Source: Bacteroidota bacterium
GTDB lineage: Bacteria > Bacteroidota > Bacteroidia > Chitinophagales > Chitinophagaceae
Assembly: GCA_025361325.1 (NCBI GenBank)
Contig: JANYAL010000141.1
Span: 1-6,930 of the forward strand
Direction: 5' to 3'
DNA length: 6,930 nt
The notes under the pieces were generated by a model. It had not been told where the DNA came from, made no database searches, and saw nothing but the letters and a program-made list of their open reading frames with translations. Positions 1-5,298 of the stretch are shown in pieces (the first letter of the stretch is position 1; the number at the start of each line of letters is the position of its first letter). Both the position numbers and the translations under genes were made by a program.

Positions 1-1
1 G

Positions 2-1075
2 GACGGACACACATCTTGTTTTCTGCCAATAGAAGCAATAAAGCATATGCTTAGCGACAAAATATTTCCCTTGCAATTAAGGTTCATTAACAACCAAGCA
101 TACATACCTTGCGAAACAAAAATGTTCTCGTCTGCAACAGAAATAATTTCAGTGGACGGAGAACCAATTGGAAAAATAAAAGAAAAGCTATTTGGTTACC
201 TTCCATCGGATGGAAAAATTCAAACAGAAAAATATTGGGAAATGAATAATGGTGATAACCCATTCTTCATTTTATATTATCTGATTTATGGACAAAATTC
301 TTCGTTCAATGTTAGCTATAAAACTAAAACAGGCAAGATAGAATCAACGGTTATAAATGCAGACAATTTTAAAAATTTAGAATGTTTTCCAAAGCCCGTT
401 GCTATTGATAAATATTTGCTTTTAGATTATAAGCAAAACAGTACAGCTATCTTGACTATAAAAACTTTTAACGAGGACTTTCTCAAAATATCAAACGAAG
501 ATTTTGCTAGTTTTCTAAATAAATCGTTTCGAGAAATAAATCAAAAAGGAATTAAAACACTAATCATTGATTTGCGTAACAATAGTGGCGGACAAGATGT
601 TTTTGGCTCATTACTTTATTCCTACTTGACCGACAAACCTTTTTCTTATTATGCTTCAATAGAATCTGTATCAAAAAAATTTACAGCAAGTGACCATCCT
701 AATTTAGCAGTGCAAAAACCAAATAAAAACAATTTTAAGAACACAGTTTTATTTTTAATCAATGGCAAAAGTTTTTCTACGACAGCAGAGTTTTGTTCAA
801 TTGCCAAAAGTAATAAACGAGGAATGTTTACTGGTGAAGAAACAGGTGGAGGCTACTATGGGAATATATCAGGCGAAAGGGCAACAATCATTTTGCCAAA
901 TTCAAAAATCAAAATTAATATCCCCTTGGACAAATATGTTATGGCTGTTCAAAAAGCTAAGTACAAGGACAGAGGAATAATTCCAGAGTATGTTATCCTT
1001 CCAACTATTGACGATATTATTCAAAACAAAGATGTACAACTAAATGCAGTACTCAAATTGGCGACACGAAAATAA
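2..1075 (+). CDS. S41-family serine protease, C-terminal part (5' end outside window)
   Basis: The reading frame is open to the left window edge, so the ATG at 47 is not the real start. The codons before it give a DGHTS motif, typical of the N-terminal part of S41 (C-terminal processing/tricorn-like) peptidases. Numbering from position 2, a PDZ-like segment lies near residues 45-60 (EIISVDGEPIG). The core motif LIIDLRNNSGG lies near residues 188-198, with the NNSGG starting at nt 581. The likely nucleophile is Ser259 in KSFSTTAEF (nt 776-778), followed by GEETGGGYYGN. The C-terminus, with RGIIPEYV and NKDVQLNAVL, is the usual S41 ending. No Lys sits where CtpA-type Ser/Lys enzymes carry one, so a tricorn/IRBP-like subtype is more likely. 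Localisation cannot be judged because the N-terminus is missing; relatives are usually exported. Codon use is strongly AT-biased compared with all downstream genes. The family call is firm; the substrate is unknown. Confidence 0.9.
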   Translation, partial: DGHTSCFLPIEAIKHMLSDKIFPLQLRFINNQAYIPCETKMFSSATEIISVDGEPIGKIKEKLFGYLPSDGKIQTEKYWEMNNGDNPFFILYYLIYGQNSSFNVSYKTKTGKIESTVINADNFKNLECFPKPVAIDKYLLLDYKQNSTAILTIKTFNEDFLKISNEDFASFLNKSFREINQKGIKTLIIDLRNNSGGQDVFGSLLYSYLTDKPFSYYASIESVSKKFTASDHPNLAVQKPNKNNFKNTVLFLINGKSFSTTAEFCSIAKSNKRGMFTGEETGGGYYGNISGERATIILPNSKIKINIPLDKYVMAVQKAKYKDRGIIPEYVILPTIDDIIQNKDVQLNAVLKLATRK

Positions 1076-1082
1076 CAGCCAC

Positions 1083-1142
1083 CAACATATAAGGCTTAAA
1101 CGAAGCGTAACCCTTGCGGAGCTTCGATTTAAGCCTATGTTG
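1083..1142. repeat. Long imperfect inverted repeat, attC-like, after the protease gene
   Basis: The left arm is CAACAT (1083-1088), a 3-nt bulge ATA, AGGCTTAAA (1092-1100) and CGAAGC (1101-1106). The right arm is GCTTCG (1121-1126), one extra A at 1127, TTTAAGCCT (1128-1136) and ATGTTG (1137-1142). The two arms give 21 base pairs around a 14-nt loop. An AAC near one end, a GTT at the other, an unpaired spacer, an extrahelical base and a start 8 nt after a stop codon are all traits of integron attC recombination sites. The 7-base R boxes (RYYYAAC/GTTRRRY) match only in part. No T-run follows, so it is not a standard intrinsic terminator. The inverted repeat is certain; the attC reading is a hypothesis. 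Confidence 0.6.
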
Positions 1143-1335
1143 ACTAAACCGTAGGTAGCCGGTTTGTTAATTATGGGGTTTCAATAATCGGGGGTTTGTT
1201 TTGAAGGCTGCCGCTGTAGGTACCCCTAAAAATCCTACAGTATGAAACATACTATTTAGTTTATAAAAAACAATAAAATTAAGCAGGACATAAATTTTGG
1301 GTGCCTGTTTTTGTGGCAGGGGCGGGATCCATTCC
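1143..1335. other. Non-coding gap with several short inverted repeats
   Basis: No credible gene is present. Inverted repeats seen are AAACCG/CGGTTT (1146-1151 and 1160-1165), CTGTAGG/CCTACAG (1214-1220 and 1234-1240), AGTATG/CATACT (1239-1244 and 1248-1253) and TGCC/GGCA (1302-1305 and 1315-1318). The second and third share two bases, so they could be alternative or adjoining hairpins. Read on the minus strand, the AGTATG hairpin is followed by a short T-run (ATTTTTAG) about 90 nt after the stop of the 1336-2148 gene, so it may contribute to termination of that gene. A minus-strand frame at 1167-1352 starts from TTG and looks spurious. Confidence 0.5.
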
Positions 1336-2148
1336 TCAGGGGTATAAGGCAATAAAAACAGCTTGATCTGCCCCTACTTTATGCTTAAACCACCAGTTGA
1401 CAAGACTGAAACGATCGTTGGGCGACCAGATGAGCAGGGGATATTTGGGAAAATACCGGTGCAGGAAGGGGTATTGGAAATAATAACCTGAAAGTGCATT
1501 TACCGAAGATCTGTTCACAACCTGCGTAAGACTGTCCACCCAGTGTTTCAACAAATCATCACCAGCCAGGTAAGGATTGAAAAAAGGTGTATAATAGGAT
1601 GTGTAGAACCCGCTGTCACTAAAGGGTTTCAACAGTTCTGCCTCAGAGGACTCTACAATGACTTTTTCCCTTAATCTGTATTTGTTGCGCAGTGAGAGCA
1701 GCGTGGAAAAAGACAGGTTCGCATTACCCCTGTCCAGGTTCTTGAAATCCAACCAAATAGAGGCCTGCAAACCTCTGTTACTATACACTTTCAGCAGATC
1801 ATCCAGGTTCATACCTATCGACTTGTCCTCATCATGGTGCACATCAAAGATCCTTTTTTCGGTGTCAAAATAAACATCGCATTCCAGGCCGCTGCTTTGT
1901 TTATCTATTTCATTCATCCGTGTTATGGTATTAACCGCCTTAACCCATACTTTACCGGTATTAATCAGCTTATTATTATTTTTCGGAAGCCCGGAATGAA
2001 TTTTATAGTCCGGGAAATTTTTATGAATCATCACCCACACCAAGCCTTTGTGCTGTAGAAAGTCTAACACCAGGTACAGGCCAAGCAAACCAGCTATAAT
2101 CTTATATTTGTTATACCATAAACGGTTAAGCAGCATGAATATTGACAT
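1336..2148 (-). CDS. Membrane-anchored glycerophosphodiesterase-like (GDPD/FAM151-type) protein
   Basis: The 270-residue protein has one hydrophobic helix at about residues 16-33, consistent with an N-terminal membrane anchor and an exported domain. The rest resembles the PLC-like/GDPD TIM-barrel superfamily: VWVKAVNT (67-74) followed by SGLECDVYFD (86-95), with Glu89 and Asp91 in metal-ligand positions, then FDVHHDEDKS (101-110), SIWLDFKN in the following strand and GADQAVFIALYP at the end, like the final strand of GDPD proteins. Family members normally carry His in the first motif (HRG in GDPD, WAHAVN in FAM151). Here the aligned residue is Lys70, so catalysis may be altered or lost. The start at 2148 is the first ATG of the frame; Met5 is an alternative. 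It diverges from the LtaS-like gene with three bases between start codons, which suggests a shared envelope function. The substrate is unknown, and the family call rests on motif recall only. Confidence 0.65.
   Translation of the reverse strand: MSIFMLLNRLWYNKYKIIAGLLGLYLVLDFLQHKGLVWVMIHKNFPDYKIHSGLPKNNNKLINTGKVWVKAVNTITRMNEIDKQSSGLECDVYFDTEKRIFDVHHDEDKSIGMNLDDLLKVYSNRGLQASIWLDFKNLDRGNANLSFSTLLSLRNKYRLREKVIVESSEAELLKPFSDSGFYTSYYTPFFNPYLAGDDLLKHWVDSLTQVVNRSSVNALSGYYFQYPFLHRYFPKYPLLIWSPNDRFSLVNWWFKHKVGADQAVFIALYP
2103..2110 (+). promoter_or_regulatory. Candidate Bacteroidetes -7 promoter element for the LtaS-like gene
   Basis: TATATTTG fits the Bacteroidetes primary sigma factor -7 consensus TAnnTTTG exactly and lies 41 nt upstream of the ATG at 2152. 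It would give a leader of roughly 35 nt. It lies inside the opposing gene (1336-2148), as any promoter here must, since only three bases separate the two start codons. No good TTTG -33 box is seen at the usual distance, and an 8-base degenerate match can arise by chance in AT-rich sequence. Confidence 0.4.
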
Positions 2149-2151
2149 TTT

Positions 2152-4089
2152 ATGAACGCAAACCCTTTGCCTTCCCGTATCAAAGCGGAATGGCGGAATA
2201 ACAAGCCCTTTGTATCGCTGGTTTTTAGCCTGCTGATGATACTTTCCTTTTTAAAAATAATATTTTATAACTATAACTACCATTTTATATTCAGTCCTTC
2301 AGATGCAGCCAATTCCTGGAAAGACTGGTTCCAGATCTCCAAGTGGTCATTGGCCTACGACCTCTTCATCCTGGTACTGATCAACTTGACATTCCTGAGC
2401 GTATTACAACTGTCCTGGCTGGTTCCAGGCAAATGGCTTACCCATATCATCTTGTTGTTCTTTATCCTGCTGAACAGTAGTGTAATATTGCTTAACTTAT
2501 CTGATATCTTTTATTTCCGTTTTCATTTCCAGCGGGCCAATGCAGACCTGCTCTATGTACTGAACCATCCTTTCAAGACCCTCTTCCACATGAAGGTATT
2601 GATCATTGCCGGGTTCTTCCTGGCCTTCGGGAGTGTTCTTTTCGTGAACTGGAAATTATATCATCGTTTCTTCAGTTCATTCCAATCAGGAAAAAGATGC
2701 AGACTGGTGACAGTCATTTTCATACTTGGTATTGTGCTGTTGCCCTTGTATAAAAAGAGCATCGAAAAATACATGGTACCCACCTATCCCCTGGTGGAGC
2801 TGAACAGTAAACAACTCATGGTGGCAGAGAACTCCTTTCACACTTTTGTATTCTCCCTTTTCAGGAAAGGAGAAGAAGTGAAACGATATGTATACATGTC
2901 TACCCCTGCCTGTGATTCGATCTACCCCATACGAAAGATCATTCCGCCTGACAGGGCAGAAAACGGCCATAAGAATATCGTGCTATTCATCATGGAAAGT
3001 GTACCCTATGATTTCTTTGATGCACACAGTCCGTACAAAGTACAAATGCCTTTCTTCGATTCCCTGATCCAGAAAAGCTGTTTCTATGATAAAGCATTTT
3101 GTTATGCACACCAGTCAAACAAAGGCATAACAGCCATACTGGCGGGACTGCCTACCCTTTCAGATATCCCGCTTTACCATACTTCCTCCGTCAGTATGCC
3201 TATAACTGCTGTGGGAACTGCACTTCAAAAGAATAATTATCATTCTTTCTTTTGCATCGGGGATGATTTCGACAATTTCGGATTCGCCAAATGCATACAC
3301 TGGCTGGGCATAGAAAATTATTACTGCAAAGAAGATCTGCCCAACTATAAGAATCTACCCACACATGCCATGGGGATCGAGGATGAGTACGTGCTGGATT
3401 TTATGCACAGCAAGATAAATGAGCTCTCACCACCTTTCTTTGCCGTCAATTACAATATCTCAACACATTACCCGTATGACCTGCCTGCATCATACCAGAA
3501 AACATTCCCGCCGGGTTATACCACCGCCATGAAAACAATGAGTTATTACGACTATAGCCTTCAACAATTCTTCAACAAGACGAGCAGAGAGAAATGGTTC
3601 AGCAACACCATATTCATCTTTTGTTCAGACCACTGGATGGCACCTGATGAAAATAATATCAAATTCAACGCCATCAGCGGGTACCGTATACCCATCATCG
3701 TATATGACCCCTCGGTACCTGAAAAAAAGACCGACCACCGCATCTGTAGCCAGTTCGATATCCTGGGAACAATACTCGCTATCAGCGGGTACAGGGACAG
3801 CATAATAACTTTTGGAAACCGCCTGCCCAACAGTTCCTATACTGGTGGTTACAACTTTTCCAGGCCCAATGCCACCCTGTATCAGGTGTACGATTCGGAA
3901 TACGTATTAGGCTTCAATCCAAATAATCTGAAAACGGAATTCCTGTATCATTATACATCAGACAGCAGCCTGAAGGAAAATGTATTGTCGGATACTGTTT
4001 ATGCAGCAATTCGTTACAGAATGACAAAAAAAATGCTGGCCTTTTTACAAAAAGCCAGCATGCAGTATAATGGGGCAGGGTTCAAATGA
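2152..4089 (+). CDS. LtaS-like membrane phosphotransferase/sulfatase-fold protein
   Basis: The 645-residue protein has the lipoteichoic acid synthase architecture: five membrane helices (about 20-39, 67-90, 96-120, 148-168, 185-200), a linker, then an extracytoplasmic alkaline-phosphatase-superfamily domain from about residue 270. Visible active-site elements are Glu282 in NIVLFIMES (metal), Ser322 in HQSNKGITAIL at the place of the LtaS nucleophilic Thr, His439 in STHYPYDLP, and Asp493-His494 in FCSDHW (metal). RIPIIVYDPS and SQFDILGTI follow, as in relatives. The spacing is close to S. aureus LtaS (Glu255, Thr300, His416, Asp475/His476). Gram-negative members transfer phosphoglycerol or phosphoethanolamine from phospholipids to envelope glycans, or have unknown roles; LTA itself is not expected here. 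The start is fixed: an in-frame stop lies at 2143-2145 and the next Met is inside the first helix. The fold is sure; the donor and acceptor are unknown. Confidence 0.88.
   Translation: MNANPLPSRIKAEWRNNKPFVSLVFSLLMILSFLKIIFYNYNYHFIFSPSDAANSWKDWFQISKWSLAYDLFILVLINLTFLSVLQLSWLVPGKWLTHIILLFFILLNSSVILLNLSDIFYFRFHFQRANADLLYVLNHPFKTLFHMKVLIIAGFFLAFGSVLFVNWKLYHRFFSSFQSGKRCRLVTVIFILGIVLLPLYKKSIEKYMVPTYPLVELNSKQLMVAENSFHTFVFSLFRKGEEVKRYVYMSTPACDSIYPIRKIIPPDRAENGHKNIVLFIMESVPYDFFDAHSPYKVQMPFFDSLIQKSCFYDKAFCYAHQSNKGITAILAGLPTLSDIPLYHTSSVSMPITAVGTALQKNNYHSFFCIGDDFDNFGFAKCIHWLGIENYYCKEDLPNYKNLPTHAMGIEDEYVLDFMHSKINELSPPFFAVNYNISTHYPYDLPASYQKTFPPGYTTAMKTMSYYDYSLQQFFNKTSREKWFSNTIFIFCSDHWMAPDENNIKFNAISGYRIPIIVYDPSVPEKKTDHRICSQFDILGTILAISGYRDSIITFGNRLPNSSYTGGYNFSRPNATLYQVYDSEYVLGFNPNNLKTEFLYHYTSDSSLKENVLSDTVYAAIRYRMTKKMLAFLQKASMQYNGAGFK
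4026..4061 (-). terminator. Intrinsic terminator of the WG-repeat gene, inside the opposing CDS
   Basis: The arms ATGCTGGC (4033-4040) and GCCAGCAT (4054-4061) pair perfectly over 8 bp. Inside them a T-run and an A-run can extend the stem past a bulged C. On the minus strand the hairpin is followed directly by eight T residues (complement of A4026-4033). It lies 55 nt beyond the stop of the minus-strand WG-repeat gene (4116-5162), so it fits that gene. It overlaps codons near the C-terminus of the LtaS-like protein, whose local KKMLAFLQKAS may be shaped by this constraint. Confidence 0.7.
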
Positions 4090-4105
4090 CCTTCATGCAA
4101 CCCTG
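4076..4105. repeat. Inverted repeat across the stop codon of the LtaS-like gene
   Basis: CAGGGTT (4076-4082) and AACCCTG (4099-4105) are perfect complements. An inner ATGA (4086-4089) can pair with TCAT (4093-4096), so the stop codon TGA lies in the inner stem. No T-run follows on either strand, so it is at most a weak or factor-dependent terminator or an mRNA 3'-end stabiliser between the convergent genes. Confidence 0.4.
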
Positions 4106-4115
4106 AAATGTATGA

Positions 4116-5162
4116 TCAGTCCTCAAAGAACTCAACACCGGCATTATTGATATAGCCTGTTTTGCCAGACCCAGTTTTGATCATTGCAAATCTTCCCTGG
4201 AAAATGAATCTTACTTCAGCAAATTTGGGTTCAACCACCTTGTTGTTCAGGAACCAGCACCCTTTCAGTTTATCCATCCCCGTCAGGATAAAACCCCCGG
4301 CATTATCATATTGAATATCAGCATAAGAATTACTTACCAGGTCGCGCAGTTTAGCATCTTTTAACCCGGTATTACCGTTCTTTGACAGTATAAAATAATC
4401 CTTGCCGTCACTTGCTTTTAGCTGTTCCAGGCGACTGTATTCCATATTCAGCAACGGAGACCCACTTCTGCTGAATACCCCTTTCAAACCGTTCTTCTCC
4501 GCCAGGAGGTAAATGTCATCGTTGACAACCAGTTTGGTGATAGAAGTATATTCAAAAGGAATGATCTTATCGAACTTGGTATTGATAACACCGTATAGAT
4601 CGTTTTTGACCGCAATATAATAGGTCTCATCACCACCCATCCTGTATTGTCCGGTCACCTTATCAAAGGTCTCGCTCTTATTCAGGGTGCTGAACGATGA
4701 TACGGCAGAATCTGCAATCAGTGGCAGTTGATTTATAGGTGCATTCTCCTCATTGATAGCCGGGCATTTGGACATTTGCCTGCCATGGGTATCAATGCAT
4801 CTTTCTATGCCCCCAGGAGTCAGCACGGCCCCGGCAAACAATACCGTATCCGGCCTGTTTGCTTTCAGGTTATCGGTATAGCCGTACCGGAAATGTTTGG
4901 CTGAATAGAATTGAAAAGGGATCACCATTTTCCCCCGCTTGCCGATATAACCGTACCTGGCTCCTTTTTTGACACTGGCATAGCCCTCATAAAAGAAGCT
5001 GGTCTCGTCATAGACGGGAACAACCAATATCCTTTTATCAGGAGATGCATATCCCCAAAGATTACCTTTGCGGTAAGGTATCATGGAAAGGTCCGGTTGC
5101 TGGGCAAAGGACGATATGGAAAGGAGCAGGAAACAAGCGAGAAACAATCTTTTGCAGTTCAT
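4116..5162 (-). CDS. Secreted WG-repeat protein
   Basis: The 348-residue protein begins with a clear signal peptide: basic KR at 4-5, a hydrophobic core, and probable signal peptidase I cleavage after SFA (Ala20), leaving QQPD at the mature N-terminus. It is not a lipoprotein. It carries degenerate WG repeats centred on WG36, YG70, YG190, KG227, TG265, KG300 and TG335. Typical units are NLWGYASPDKRILVVPVYDE and YGVINTKFDKIIPFEY. The last five units are spaced about 35-38 residues apart. A stretch of about 95 residues (94-187) interrupts the array and contains two Cys (122, 133) but no recognised domain. WG-repeat proteins form beta-rich solenoid or propeller-like folds; no enzyme activity is known for them and the role here is unknown. 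The gene is convergent with the LtaS-like gene (26-nt gap) and lies downstream of metG on the same strand after a 136-nt spacer. Confidence 0.88.
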   Translation of the reverse strand: MNCKRLFLACFLLLSISSFAQQPDLSMIPYRKGNLWGYASPDKRILVVPVYDETSFFYEGYASVKKGARYGYIGKRGKMVIPFQFYSAKHFRYGYTDNLKANRPDTVLFAGAVLTPGGIERCIDTHGRQMSKCPAINEENAPINQLPLIADSAVSSFSTLNKSETFDKVTGQYRMGGDETYYIAVKNDLYGVINTKFDKIIPFEYTSITKLVVNDDIYLLAEKNGLKGVFSRSGSPLLNMEYSRLEQLKASDGKDYFILSKNGNTGLKDAKLRDLVSNSYADIQYDNAGGFILTGMDKLKGCWFLNNKVVEPKFAEVRFIFQGRFAMIKTGSGKTGYINNAGVEFFED

Positions 5163-5235
5163 ACATGTAGTTTAGACATATACAAAATCAATAATCAAGC
5201 CAAACATTAAAAAATCAAAAATAAAAACCAATACA

Positions 5236-5254
5236 GGGAATTCAAAGCATTCCC
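5236..5254 (-). terminator. Candidate terminator hairpin downstream of metG
   Basis: GGGAAT (5236-5241) and ATTCCC (5249-5254) form a 6-bp stem with a 7-nt loop in the spacer between metG and the WG-repeat gene. On the minus strand the sequence after it is T-rich (GGTTTTTATTTTT, a few bases on), which suits an end for metG transcripts. A second, weaker stem, GGCA/TGCC (5284-5287 and 5293-5296), lies right after the metG stop and is followed by a T7 run nine bases later. Neither is a textbook terminator. Confidence 0.35.
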
Positions 5255-5298
5255 GGTGTTATTTTTTAAAAAAAGGTACAATTGGCAGATGTTGCCTG

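Noticed and set aside
47..49. ATG at 47 as start of the protease gene
   Set aside because: The frame is open to the window edge and the residues before it form a family motif (DGHTS), so the gene begins upstream.
1083..1142. The palindrome after the protease gene as a plain intrinsic terminator
   Set aside because: No T-run follows the stem on either strand, and the bulged, split-arm layout fits an attC-like site better.
1167..1352. Minus-strand 61-residue frame
   Set aside because: It starts at TTG inside the end of the GDPD-like gene, covers the inverted-repeat region, and shows no family likeness.
1658..2058. Two plus-strand frames opposite the GDPD-like gene
   Set aside because: They are shadow frames without motifs or a plausible signal, fully covered by a gene with recognisable domain motifs.
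4911..5210. 99-residue plus-strand frame opposite the WG-repeat gene
   Set aside because: It covers the signal peptide and first repeats of the real gene and has no recognisable features.
5163..5235. Promoter for the WG-repeat gene
   Set aside because: The spacer is AT-rich, but no exact TAnnTTTG was found on the minus strand; only matches with mismatches are present, too weak to list.
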